A DNA stretch of 22,150 nucleotides from Candidatus Parcubacteria bacterium (GCA_014378965.1 JACMMR010000013.1:1-22150), one strand, 5' to 3'. Positions 13,488-21,379 are shown, counted from the stretch's first letter. Made by a program: numbers and translations. The notes: a model not told the origin generated them from the sequence alone.

Positions 13488-13551
13488 TTTGCCCTAGGCA
13501 ATGCGCTTCGAAGAAGTGTTTGTCCTAGACAAACCTTCGAGGACTGGAACG
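13488..13551. other. Tandem palindromes and hairpin plus AGGACTnnAACG motif (copy A)
   Basis: TTGCCCTAGGCAA (13489-13501) and TTTGTCCTAGACAAA (13519-13533) are near-identical palindromes with centres about 31 bp apart, three helical turns. The second is a hairpin stem with a CTA loop and is followed by AGGACT (13540-13545), two bases and AACG (13548-13551), as in copy B at 8787-8826. It is gene-free DNA between a cassette terminator and the 3' end of pth. Confidence 0.4.
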
Positions 13552-13564
13552 GAATAATTAAATT

Positions 13565-14101
13565 TTATTTTCTATTGGCAATCTCAATAGCTTTATTAAT
13601 ATCTCCTTCAATAAACAACTTTATAGTTTCCTTAATTTTTGGCAATAAACTTTTAATCAAAACAGACTCCTCATTGGAAAATTTTCCTAACACATGATCA
13701 TGTACTTCATCTTTACCCTTTTTCACCTCAGGTGATATCCCAATCTTCAATCTAAAGTAATTTTTCGTCTTTAAATGACTCCAAATCGAGTTAATTCCAT
13801 TATGCCCTCCTGAATTGCCACCATAACTCATTTTCATCCTCCCTATGGTTTGGTCCAAATCATCATGGATAACCAGAATGTTTTCATTCTCAGAATCAGG
13901 CTTTATATTTTTAAATAGCTTTTTAAGTGCTGTCCCTGACTCGTTTATATAGCCTGGAAGCGTTATAAGCTTAGTTTTGCTTAAAACCAGCGTTTCCTGT
14001 GATAGGACTTTTTCTAGTGTAAAAACTAGGTCCTGACCTATATTATGTCGTGTATTTCTGTATTCCTTTGTTGGATTTCCCAATCCTATTATATATTTCA
14101 T
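13565..14101 (-). CDS. pth: Peptidyl-tRNA hydrolase
   Basis: Releases tRNA from prematurely dropped peptidyl-tRNA. The 178-aa product from ATG 14101 starts MKYIIGLGNPTKEYRNTRHN, with the conserved Asn9 and catalytic His19. VIHDDLDQTIGRMKMSYGG and NSGGHNGINSI, family signatures with the catalytic Asp, follow, then RLKIGISP. The frame is open for 45 codons further upstream (to 14236), but that stretch lies antisense in lepB and has no homology, so it is rejected. It is divergent from lepB over 25 bp that hold both -10 boxes. Confidence 0.96.
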   Translation of the reverse strand: MKYIIGLGNPTKEYRNTRHNIGQDLVFTLEKVLSQETLVLSKTKLITLPGYINESGTALKKLFKNIKPDSENENILVIHDDLDQTIGRMKMSYGGNSGGHNGINSIWSHLKTKNYFRLKIGISPEVKKGKDEVHDHVLGKFSNEESVLIKSLLPKIKETIKLFIEGDINKAIEIANRK

Positions 14102-14126
14102 GTATGTGATATAATATAGCAAATAT
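14102..14126. promoter_or_regulatory. Bidirectional promoter between pth and lepB
   Basis: Plus strand: extended -10 TGATATAAT (14107-14115), 11 nt before the lepB ATG. Minus strand: TATTAT (14116-14111), 9 nt before the pth ATG. The two -10 boxes occupy the same bases because the sequence is nearly self-complementary. No good -35 is seen on either side. Confidence 0.55.
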
Positions 14127-14714
14127 ATGATAGAAACAGAAACTTTTATACCAGATGTTATAAAACTTGATAAAAAGACTTCGAAAAAAGACATGTCGTG
14201 GACTAGTTTTTTTATAACCCTGGCTTTTATTATCATTTTTAGAGTATTTGTATTAGAGCCTCATAATGTATCTGGTTCCTCAATGGATGATACATTTAAG
14301 GACGGAGATTATGTAATAGTAGATAAGATCTCATATAGATTTAAAAACCCTGAAAAAGGTGATGTGATAGTATTTAATCCCCCAGCTTCTGTAGAAAACA
14401 AAAGTCGATTTATCAAAAGAGTTATAGCAACACCTACTGAAACGATTGAAGTATTAGACGGTAAAACATATATCAATAAAAAAGTTGTTACTGAAGATTA
14501 TGTAAAGTATAAAAGCCCTAAAACATCAGCCTCTACCTTTTTAGACGACAATCAATATTTCGTTATGGGTGACAATAGATATGTAAGTTTTGATTCAAGA
14601 TACTGGGGCCCAATTGTCAAAGATGAAATCCAAGGCAGAGTGCTTCTACGACTGTACCCTTTTAATAAAATAGCTTTCTTTCCTGGCGCAAAAGAATATT
14701 CAGGAAATAAATAG
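14127..14714 (+). CDS. lepB: Signal peptidase I
   Basis: A membrane serine protease that removes Sec signal peptides. The 195-aa protein has a cytoplasmic N-terminus, one TM helix at about 25-43 (WTSFFITLAFIIIFRVFVL) and box B VSGSSMDDTF with nucleophile Ser52. DYVIVDKISYRF follows, then box D FIKRVIATPTE with general base Lys97 and box E FVMGDNRYVSFDSRYWG. Length and motif order are normal for the single-TM form. It is first of a three-gene run with 11 nt and 1 nt gaps (HisRS-like, rnr). It would process the exported proteins in this window, such as 8894-9325 and 18715-18903. Confidence 0.96.
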   Translation: MIETETFIPDVIKLDKKTSKKDMSWTSFFITLAFIIIFRVFVLEPHNVSGSSMDDTFKDGDYVIVDKISYRFKNPEKGDVIVFNPPASVENKSRFIKRVIATPTETIEVLDGKTYINKKVVTEDYVKYKSPKTSASTFLDDNQYFVMGDNRYVSFDSRYWGPIVKDEIQGRVLLRLYPFNKIAFFPGAKEYSGNK

Positions 14715-14725
14715 AAAATAAATAT

Positions 14726-15931
14726 ATGAAAAAAATTATAATTTCAAAAAAGACAGTAACTGTAATCTCGAAAAAAACTGGAGTTGAAGGAGTGTTACCA
14801 AACCACTATCGAATCTTTAAAATATTACAACACTTTGGTTTTAGACATACGTTAAAGCCCGATTACTCATCACTGGAGAAAAAATTATTTACCAAATACG
14901 ATTGTGAACATTTGATCGACACATTAGCATTTCAAAAGAAAATAATCGATAAAAAATTTGAAGGTTTTCCATTTCCTGCAAACATTGCATACAGTAATGA
15001 TGAAAATCATTTTTCATATCATATTATAGGAACAAAGAAAAACATTTATGATGCAATTACAATGCAAACAGGCTACTCTATTTTGGAAGAAATATATGGT
15101 AAAAAAGCGAACATAGTCATAGATGTAAACTTTATCGGTGACAAAGAGTCAGTACAAAAGTTTGTTAAAGAATTGCATCATTTTTTCAAAAAAAATCAAA
15201 AGTTTATTCCAAAGAACATTCTAGCAACATCAAAAAAGAATTTATATACAGCTTTTTCTGATCTTGAGAATATTGAAATTGTTTCTCAGAATAAAAAGGG
15301 TGAGAAAGAAGTTATCTCAATACCAAATCCAATTGACTATTTGTCTGAGGCTTCTCGTTTAGAGTTTAAAGATATATTAGAATATATCGAAAATATTGAT
15401 TTAAACTTTAGAATAAATCCATTTTTATTTAATAGCTCAGATTTATACGCAGGAATTATTTTTAAGGTACAAAACTTAAGTGAAGAAAAATCATCTGTAG
15501 TTGTTACCGGAGGTCGTCATGACATTATCTCAAAAAAAATATTAGGAAAAAAAGAAATTCCAGTACTAAGTGTACGTGTTGATGGTTTAAAAAATATTTC
15601 TAAATTACTTAAACCTCTTCCTTCAATCAAATCTATTGAGGATTCAGATGTTAAATTCTTTTATGCACAATTTGGAAACGAGGCAAGATTTAAAACTTTA
15701 CGGGTTTTAGACATGTTACATCATGCAAATATTTTAATTCATCATGATTTATCTAAAGATAAAATTTCGCTACAATTACAGCATGCTGAAAAATTGAATG
15801 TCCCCTATCTCCTTCTTGTGGGTCACAGAGAAGCATTGCAAAACTCTGTAATGGTACGTAATATGAAAAATCTATCACAAGAAAGTATCGAATTACATAA
15901 TTTAATAGAATATATAAAAAAAATACTTTAA
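14726..15931 (+). CDS. Degenerate HisRS-like (class II aaRS paralogue) protein
   Basis: A 401-aa protein with the overall plan of histidyl-tRNA synthetase but a worn catalytic core. Residues ~100-165 align by pattern with HisRS (SYHIIGTKKNIYDAITMQTG, VIDVNFIGDKESVQKFVKEL). TGGRHDIISKKILG (~262-275) matches the HisRS GGRYD motif. The end is a typical anticodon-binding domain (~305-401: FFYAQFGNEARFKTLRVLD, YLLLVGHREALQNSVMVRN). Motif 2 (FRxERPQxGRxREF) is not recognisable, and the usual LVRGLDYY reads FLFNSSDLY. It therefore probably cannot activate histidine. HisZ also lacks activity but usually lacks the anticodon domain, which is present here. It could be a tRNA-binding or regulatory factor; the gene lies in one operon with rnr. 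A canonical hisS is not in this window. Confidence 0.7.
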   Translation: MKKIIISKKTVTVISKKTGVEGVLPNHYRIFKILQHFGFRHTLKPDYSSLEKKLFTKYDCEHLIDTLAFQKKIIDKKFEGFPFPANIAYSNDENHFSYHIIGTKKNIYDAITMQTGYSILEEIYGKKANIVIDVNFIGDKESVQKFVKELHHFFKKNQKFIPKNILATSKKNLYTAFSDLENIEIVSQNKKGEKEVISIPNPIDYLSEASRLEFKDILEYIENIDLNFRINPFLFNSSDLYAGIIFKVQNLSEEKSSVVVTGGRHDIISKKILGKKEIPVLSVRVDGLKNISKLLKPLPSIKSIEDSDVKFFYAQFGNEARFKTLRVLDMLHHANILIHHDLSKDKISLQLQHAEKLNVPYLLLVGHREALQNSVMVRNMKNLSQESIELHNLIEYIKKIL

Positions 15932-15932
15932 T

Positions 15933-17921
15933 ATGCATCATTTTATCGGTCAATTGATCTTAAATAATAAAGGAAAAGGTTTTTTAAGAAAAGAAAAAAC
16001 AAATAAGGAAGAAAAAGATATCGCTATTCCACATAATTTTATCGATTCTTCTCTTCCTCTAGATAAAGTAGAAATTGAAACATTTCCTCATGCTAATAAA
16101 TGGGGTGAAATTGAGGGTAAGGTTGTTAAAATTATTGAAAGATACAAAACAGATTTCTCTGCAACTATCATAGAATTAAAAAAAGATATAATCATTGCAC
16201 AGCCAGATAATAACAAATTAAATTGTATATTTGAAATTCTTAATCCTCAAAATCTTGAAATTGGTTTAAATAAAAAAATTTTAGTATCACTTGATTTTTT
16301 AAGAACACCTAAAGTTATCATCAATAAAGTTATGAACGATCGAGGTTATACTGATATACTCGTAAATCGAACTTTTTATGGAAATGTATCACAAGTGTTT
16401 GGAGACAAAGGTGAAAATAATGCTGAGATGCATTCTATTGTTGCCGATTTTGGATTTAATGTTGAACACTCACAACAAACAGAAATTGATGCAAAAAATG
16501 CAGTGGAAGAGTACGGAAAATTTACTGAAGATGAGATTTCAAAGAGACTCGACATGCGTGGTGTGTGGACATGTACTATTGATCCAGTAGATGCTAAAGA
16601 CTTTGATGATGCGTTGTCATTTAGAAATTTACCAAATGGTAATGTTGAGATTGGAATACATATTGCCGACGTGTCACACTTTGTACGCCCAGGAAATGCT
16701 TTAGATGATGAAGCTAAAGATCGTGCATTCTCTGTCTACCTAGTTGATAGAACAATACCCATGCTTCCTGAAGTATTATCAAATGGTTTCTGTTCACTCA
16801 ACCCGAATGAAAATAGATATGCATTTTCAACTGTGTTCGAAATGAATCAAGAAGGAATTATACTAAGTCGAAAAATTTCAAAGTCGATCATTTACTCTGA
16901 TAAAAGATTTTCTTATGAAGAGGCACAAAAAGTCCTTGATGCAGGAGATCAAACAGTATTTCCCGAACTTTTTGAACTTTCTCGTTTTTCAAAAATTCTT
17001 AATACACAAAGAAAAAATGCCGGTGCAATAGATTTTGAAACAGATGAAATAAAATTTGTATTGGATGATAAAGGCTTCCCTGTTCAGGTATATAAAAAAG
17101 AAAGAATTTGGACAAACCACCTTGTTGAAGAATTTATGCTTTTAGCCAACAAAGAAACTGCTTTATATATATTCACACACAATGTAGATGGAAATAAAAA
17201 ACTGCCTGGAGTATATCGAGTTCATGATTTACCTGACGCTGAGAAAATTTTAGACTTATCAATTTTCGTAAATGCACTTGGATTAGATTTTCATCCTAAA
17301 AAAACAATTCATTCGAGAGATATACAAAAACTATTACAACAATGTATCGGTCTTCCATCTGAAACAATAATTAAAACTGCTACTCTTCGTTCTATGGCGA
17401 AGGCAGTATATCAAACAAATAACATAGGACACTTTGGTCTTGGTTTTGAATTTTACACACACTTTACTTCCCCGATCCGTCGATATCCTGATCTTTGTGT
17501 ACACCGAATATTAGCCAAACTTTTAGAAAATCAAAAACTATCCCCTGTCTATCTTGCATCACTTGATAAGATTTGTGAACATTCCTCATCTCAAGAAGTA
17601 AAAGCAGCTGAGGCAGAGCGTGCAAGTACTAAATATAAACAAGTTGAATTTTTGTCAAATAAGATTGGTCAAGAATTTATGTGTACCGTTTCAGGAATAT
17701 CTGATTTTGGAGTTTTCATACAAGAGCCAGAATCATTAGCTGAAGGATTAATCAGATTGAGAGATCTTGGAGATAATAATATGTGGGAGGTTGATAAAAA
17801 AAGTTACTTAGTTAAATCACAAGATGGTAAGAAAGTTATAAGTTTAGGGGATACAATTAAAGTAAAATTACGAGGTGTTGATATGGATTTGAAAACTATT
17901 GACTTTCAGGTTTTGATGTAG
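15933..17921 (+). CDS. rnr: Ribonuclease R
   Basis: A 3'-5' processive exoribonuclease that degrades structured RNA. The 662-aa protein starts with a cold-shock-like region (~1-150: FIGQLILNNKGKGFLR, EGKVVKIIERY). The RNB catalytic domain follows (~200-530) with the metal-binding aspartates in TIDPVDAKDFDDALSF, then HIADVSHFVRPGNALDDEAK, RTIPMLPEVLSNGFCSLNPN, and FTSPIRRYPDLCVHRIL. A C-terminal S1 domain (~579-655: FMCTVSGISDFGVFIQEP) completes it. E. coli RNase R is 813 aa; the extra N-terminal helix-turn-helix and C-terminal basic tail are missing, as often in small genomes. The start lies 1 nt after the HisRS-like stop, so the two are translationally coupled. Confidence 0.96.
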   Translation: MHHFIGQLILNNKGKGFLRKEKTNKEEKDIAIPHNFIDSSLPLDKVEIETFPHANKWGEIEGKVVKIIERYKTDFSATIIELKKDIIIAQPDNNKLNCIFEILNPQNLEIGLNKKILVSLDFLRTPKVIINKVMNDRGYTDILVNRTFYGNVSQVFGDKGENNAEMHSIVADFGFNVEHSQQTEIDAKNAVEEYGKFTEDEISKRLDMRGVWTCTIDPVDAKDFDDALSFRNLPNGNVEIGIHIADVSHFVRPGNALDDEAKDRAFSVYLVDRTIPMLPEVLSNGFCSLNPNENRYAFSTVFEMNQEGIILSRKISKSIIYSDKRFSYEEAQKVLDAGDQTVFPELFELSRFSKILNTQRKNAGAIDFETDEIKFVLDDKGFPVQVYKKERIWTNHLVEEFMLLANKETALYIFTHNVDGNKKLPGVYRVHDLPDAEKILDLSIFVNALGLDFHPKKTIHSRDIQKLLQQCIGLPSETIIKTATLRSMAKAVYQTNNIGHFGLGFEFYTHFTSPIRRYPDLCVHRILAKLLENQKLSPVYLASLDKICEHSSSQEVKAAEAERASTKYKQVEFLSNKIGQEFMCTVSGISDFGVFIQEPESLAEGLIRLRDLGDNNMWEVDKKSYLVKSQDGKKVISLGDTIKVKLRGVDMDLKTIDFQVLM

Positions 17922-17972
17922 TATTTTGAGTTGGTCTAAGTCGACTAACACAATCAACGAACCTATACAACC

Positions 17973-18581
17973 ATGAACTTCATTAAATATGTTTTACTCT
18001 ACCTTCCAGAGATTGTAGGTGTTATTGCACTTATTTTCACAATAGCTACACTTTTTGAGGTAAATAAGAAAAAGAAATTTTTTATATTGATTAACGCACC
18101 ATTGATAACTTTATTGGCCGCCTACGCAATTTCAGCAACCTGGATTGAATATCCACAAGACTACCGAAACTACGTTTATGGAAATGGAAAATGGAGAAAG
18201 TTTGAAAGTAGGATATTACACACCCCTCTGTGTTTTGATGGATATCACATCAATCAAAATGATATTAAAAACAGTTTTGACTGGCCCCTCACTGGACAAG
18301 CTGGTTTAAAAATTCACTTTCAAATTACTGACAAATCTCTCTCACTAGTTCTTGATCATATAGGACCGCATTGGTACAAATCTTTTTATGACCAACTGTT
18401 CGATGTGATCATCAACCCAAAAGTCAGCGAACTTATCTATGCAACCCCAAAGGAACAAATTCTTGATCCTGCAAAGAGGTTGAGCATTTTTCAAGGGCGC
18501 TTAGAACCATTTGGTATAATTGTGGACGAAGTTGAATTCATTTACTTCTATACAGCAACTAACAGCAGTGTTGGTCCTTAA
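17973..18581 (+). CDS. Membrane protein with a possible truncated SPFH/band-7 domain
   Basis: A 202-aa protein. Two hydrophobic helices stand at the N-terminus (about 5-28 and 36-56, separated by VNKKKKFF). The rest is a soluble domain whose pattern resembles SPFH/prohibitin: DWPLTGQAGLKIHFQITDKS, then LVLDHIGPHWYKSFYDQLFD, VIINPKVSELIYATPKEQIL and LEPFGIIVDEVEFIYFYT. Ordinary SPFH proteins have one TM helix and a long coiled coil after this point; here the protein stops. If right, it might scaffold a membrane patch or a protease. The gene follows rnr by 51 bp and has its own terminator. The SPFH call is from pattern only. Confidence 0.6.
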   Translation: MNFIKYVLLYLPEIVGVIALIFTIATLFEVNKKKKFFILINAPLITLLAAYAISATWIEYPQDYRNYVYGNGKWRKFESRILHTPLCFDGYHINQNDIKNSFDWPLTGQAGLKIHFQITDKSLSLVLDHIGPHWYKSFYDQLFDVIINPKVSELIYATPKEQILDPAKRLSIFQGRLEPFGIIVDEVEFIYFYTATNSSVGP

Positions 18582-18591
18582 CAATCATCTC

Positions 18592-18632
18592 ACCCTTGTT
18601 CCTTTACCCGGGAGCAAGGGTTGTTTTTTTAT
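18592..18632 (+). terminator. Terminator of the SPFH-like gene
   Basis: ACCCTTG (18592-18598) with TCC pairs with GGGA and CAAGGGT (18615-18621) across one bulge. A run of seven T follows. Confidence 0.85.
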
Positions 18633-18661
18633 TTGACAGAAATATATTTCAGCAGTATGAT
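18633..18661 (+). promoter_or_regulatory. Promoter of the 62-aa exported protein
   Basis: -35 TTGACA (18633-18638, full consensus), 17-nt spacer, -10 TATGAT (18656-18661). It starts directly after the preceding terminator's T run. The leader is about 47 nt and C-rich. Confidence 0.7.
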
Positions 18662-18714
18662 ACTAATAGTCTACGAACCCTATCTCGCACACCTCCCAAA
18701 AAAACCAGTATCAA

Positions 18715-18903
18715 ATGAAAACAATCAGACATTTCTTCTCGATAATCTTCCTGACAGCTTTAGGGTCGATCTGTTCGGTCTCGGGCTATAATATACTGCA
18801 GGACAGTCGCTACCAACCAAAACAAACGTTGGTGCAGGATTATGATCCTCAGACGACACCTTACTGGGGTTCGTCCAATTACAAGCTGTTCATTCAGCGG
18901 TGA
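18715..18903 (+). CDS. Small exported protein, orphan cassette
   Basis: A 62-aa unknown protein with a clear signal-peptide-like start (MKTIRHFFSIIFLTALGSIC, then SVSG) and a possible cleavage after SVSG. The mature part is about 38 aa and polar: YNILQDSRYQPKQTLVQDYD, then PQTTPYWGSSNYKLFIQR. If the Cys is read as a lipobox (GSIC), a lipoprotein is also possible, though the hydrophobic context is weak. It has its own consensus promoter and a terminator, and its codons (CAG, TCG, CTG, CGG) are less AT-rich than those of rnr or smc on either side. This supports recent acquisition or different selection. It is the fourth unit of this kind in the window. Confidence 0.6.
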   Translation: MKTIRHFFSIIFLTALGSICSVSGYNILQDSRYQPKQTLVQDYDPQTTPYWGSSNYKLFIQR

Positions 18904-18931
18904 AAGCCTTTTACTTAACTACTCGTACATA

Positions 18932-18967
18932 AACCGTCGACATCTCAACTTGTCGATGGTTTTTCTT
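18932..18967 (+). terminator. Terminator of the 62-aa exported protein
   Basis: AACCGTCGACA (18932-18942) pairs with TGTCGATGGTT (18951-18961), 11 bp with one G-U, loop of 8. TTTCTTT follows. Confidence 0.85.
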
Positions 18968-19010
18968 TGGATTAATCTACTAACGAGTTCAATAAAAAAT
19001 CCATCCTTCT

Positions 19011-19077
19011 AATAAACACGAAAAGTAAAATAATTCATTCTTTCCTTTAATGAATTATTTTACTTTTCGTGTTTATT
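19011..19077. repeat. 29-bp perfect inverted repeat next to the smc stop codon
   Basis: The arms 19011-19039 and 19049-19077 are exact reverse complements (29 of 29) around a 9-nt pyrimidine loop. The smc stop codon begins at the next base on the minus strand. There is no U tract of the usual kind beyond the stem on the smc side, so it may work as an mRNA 3' stabiliser, a bidirectional terminator, or be a repeat element. Confidence 0.85.
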
Positions 19078-21363
19078 TTACTTAGCATTCAAACTCGCCT
19101 CCTCAAACCCAATGGACAACAACTGTGAATATCCAACAGAACCCATAGTAACCCCGTACAATACACCTGCACGACTCATAGTCTCTCTATTGTGCGTAAC
19201 AAGGATAAGTTCAGAGTGTTTAGATAACAACTCTATCATGTCTCCATATCGTCTGCTATTGGCCTCATCCAATGCAGCATCTGTCTCATCAAGGATAATA
19301 AATGGGGGTGGATTCACCTGACTCATGGCAAACAATAGTGCAATTGATGTTAATGCTCTTTCCCCACCCGAAAGCATAGACAATCCTTTTAATTTTTTAT
19401 GTGGTAGTGAGACAAACACATCAATCCCATACTCCTTAGTTTCACTTTCATCTTCCGATTCTTCCATATCTTCATCATCATCTATATCAGTTATCCTTTT
19501 TTTTCGTTTTTTCTCTTCAGTAATAACTAACCGTGCCTCCCCACCTCCAAACATTTGTTTAAAAAAAGTTGAAAATTGTAGATTGATCTTTTTTACACCA
19601 TCATCAAACAAAGTATTAATCTGTGCCACAACCTCAGTTATCAATTGCTCTAAGTCTTGCATTGATTTTGTTAAATCTTCCATCTCTTTTAATAAAAATT
19701 CATCTCGCTCATTTACATCATTATATTCTTTTACAACTGACTCATCCCCCGCACCACCTAACTCTTCCAGTCTAATTTTAAATTTGTCTACTTGGTGTTT
19801 TCTATCATATTGTTTTTGTTTATCAAAATCATGAGCCTCAACATCTGTAAATCGTATGGCTTCAACACCTATCAATGCAGTGGCTTCCATCATTTCATTT
19901 TCATACTCCTGATTTCTTTCAGTATAAAAATTTTCTCTCACTTTTAATTTATCAAGTTCAGATTGTATTTCATGTTGACGAGACATTATTTTCAAGAGGT
20001 CTTTTTCAGCTTCAACATTTTCATTTTTAAATGATTCTATTTTATTTTTGGTATCAGTATATTTATCTAAAACATTAATCTCCTTATTATTTAAAGCTTG
20101 GATATCATCTTCAATATTTGTAATCAAAAGTTTTATTCTATCTATTTCAATAAAATCTGGCTCAAAATCAATTGACTCACTTTCATTGTGTTTAGATTTC
20201 ACATAAGTCTCACAATCGTTTATGAGGTCACTGGAAACTTCTTTAATCTCTGATTCATCTTTATACACTCCTGATTTTATGTCACTCAATACTGTTTTAA
20301 TTTTATTGATCAAATTCTTAATCTCAAAAAATGAAACCTTGATATCAACATTCTCCTTATTTTCAAGTTCAAGTTTTCTTTTGTCGATATTTTTATTAAT
20401 ATAATTGATTTCACCTTCAAAACGACCAATCTCTCGTGAAAGTGTTTCTTTATTAAAACGAATATTTTTTAACTCACCTTCTAGTGTAAAAAGTTCATTT
20501 GTAAATTCTGTAGATGTTTGATTTTGTGCCAAAATCTTTTTTACCTCTGTCAACTTGGAGTCAAGACTTGACAATTCACGCTCAGGATCAACACAGGACT
20601 CCTTAATATCATTTTTCTCTGAATCCAGAAATACTTTTTCATAGGCAAAATATTCTTTATAGAGATTTTTTAATTCATTTCGTATTTCGCGAGCTTTTTC
20701 TATTTTCTCAATTTGTTTTTTTAGAAATCTAATATGTGGAGCTAATTCACGACGAAGAGATTCAACTTCTTTCATATGCTCGTTAGTTTTTACCAATCGC
20801 TTTTGTGACTCTTCTTTTCGATATTGGTACAGTTTTAATCCAAGTGCTTCTTCAATCATTTCCTTTCTATCTTTGTTTGATGATGACAAAAGTCGGTCTG
20901 CTTCTCCTTGAGAAATGATGTGGTGTCCTGATGAACCAATATTAGCTTCTGCTAACAGTTCTATAATATCTCGGAGTCGAACTGAATTTCCATTTATAGA
21001 ATATTCATTTGTACCATCACGATTTACAGCACGTTCAATAGTTACTTCATCAAATGTGTGAGTGTTAAAAAGTCTATTAAATTCTCCGTTTTCTTCTAAC
21101 AATCTGTTATCAAAAACAATCTTTACTGATGCACGGTTTGATTTTGACAAATCACAGCCTCCATTGAAAATCATATCCTCACCTTTCTTACCACGCATTG
21201 AGCGAAGTGATTGCTCACCTAACACAAAACGAAAGGCTTCGACCACATTTGATTTACCTGATCCATTTGGTCCAACTATAGAGGTGATTGGAGTGTTGAA
21301 TACTAAATCAGTCTTCTTTGCAAAGGATTTATAGCCGATGATGTGGAGTGATTTAAGTCGCAT
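19078..21363 (-). CDS. smc: Short SMC-type chromosome segregation ATPase without a recognisable hinge
   Basis: A 761-aa SMC-family ATPase. The N-terminal head has MRLKSLHIIGYKSFAKKTDL, Walker A GPNGSGKSN (31-39), an SMC-typical FVLGEQSLRSMRG and SSGHHIISQGEADRLL. Residues about 170-560 are charged coiled coil. The C-terminal head has the ABC signature LSGGERALTS (664-673), Walker B FIILDETDAALDE (688-700) and the switch His in LVTHNRETM. Bacterial SMC is normally ~1150-1190 aa with a globular hinge of ~150-200 aa midway. Here the middle (~340-420) has only charged helix-formers, so hinge and much arm appear missing. An acidic insert (DIDDDEDMEESEDESE) interrupts the C-terminal head. RecN and SbcC are less likely because the head motifs are SMC-like. 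No scpA/scpB in view. Confidence 0.88.
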   Translation of the reverse strand: MRLKSLHIIGYKSFAKKTDLVFNTPITSIVGPNGSGKSNVVEAFRFVLGEQSLRSMRGKKGEDMIFNGGCDLSKSNRASVKIVFDNRLLEENGEFNRLFNTHTFDEVTIERAVNRDGTNEYSINGNSVRLRDIIELLAEANIGSSGHHIISQGEADRLLSSSNKDRKEMIEEALGLKLYQYRKEESQKRLVKTNEHMKEVESLRRELAPHIRFLKKQIEKIEKAREIRNELKNLYKEYFAYEKVFLDSEKNDIKESCVDPERELSSLDSKLTEVKKILAQNQTSTEFTNELFTLEGELKNIRFNKETLSREIGRFEGEINYINKNIDKRKLELENKENVDIKVSFFEIKNLINKIKTVLSDIKSGVYKDESEIKEVSSDLINDCETYVKSKHNESESIDFEPDFIEIDRIKLLITNIEDDIQALNNKEINVLDKYTDTKNKIESFKNENVEAEKDLLKIMSRQHEIQSELDKLKVRENFYTERNQEYENEMMEATALIGVEAIRFTDVEAHDFDKQKQYDRKHQVDKFKIRLEELGGAGDESVVKEYNDVNERDEFLLKEMEDLTKSMQDLEQLITEVVAQINTLFDDGVKKINLQFSTFFKQMFGGGEARLVITEEKKRKKRITDIDDDEDMEESEDESETKEYGIDVFVSLPHKKLKGLSMLSGGERALTSIALLFAMSQVNPPPFIILDETDAALDEANSRRYGDMIELLSKHSELILVTHNRETMSRAGVLYGVTMGSVGYSQLLSIGFEEASLNAK

Positions 21364-21373
21364 ATGTGCTGAT

Positions 21374-21379
21374 ATTATA
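21374..21379 (-). promoter_or_regulatory. -10 box of smc
   Basis: TATAAT (21379-21374, minus strand), 10 nt before the ATG at 21363, so the predicted leader is only about 4 nt. No clear -35 is seen; on the plus strand the same site reads TGATATTAT. Confidence 0.5.

Noticed and set aside
14102..14236. N-terminal extension of pth by 45 codons
   Set aside because: It lies antisense within lepB, and the family begins exactly at MKYIIGLGNP.
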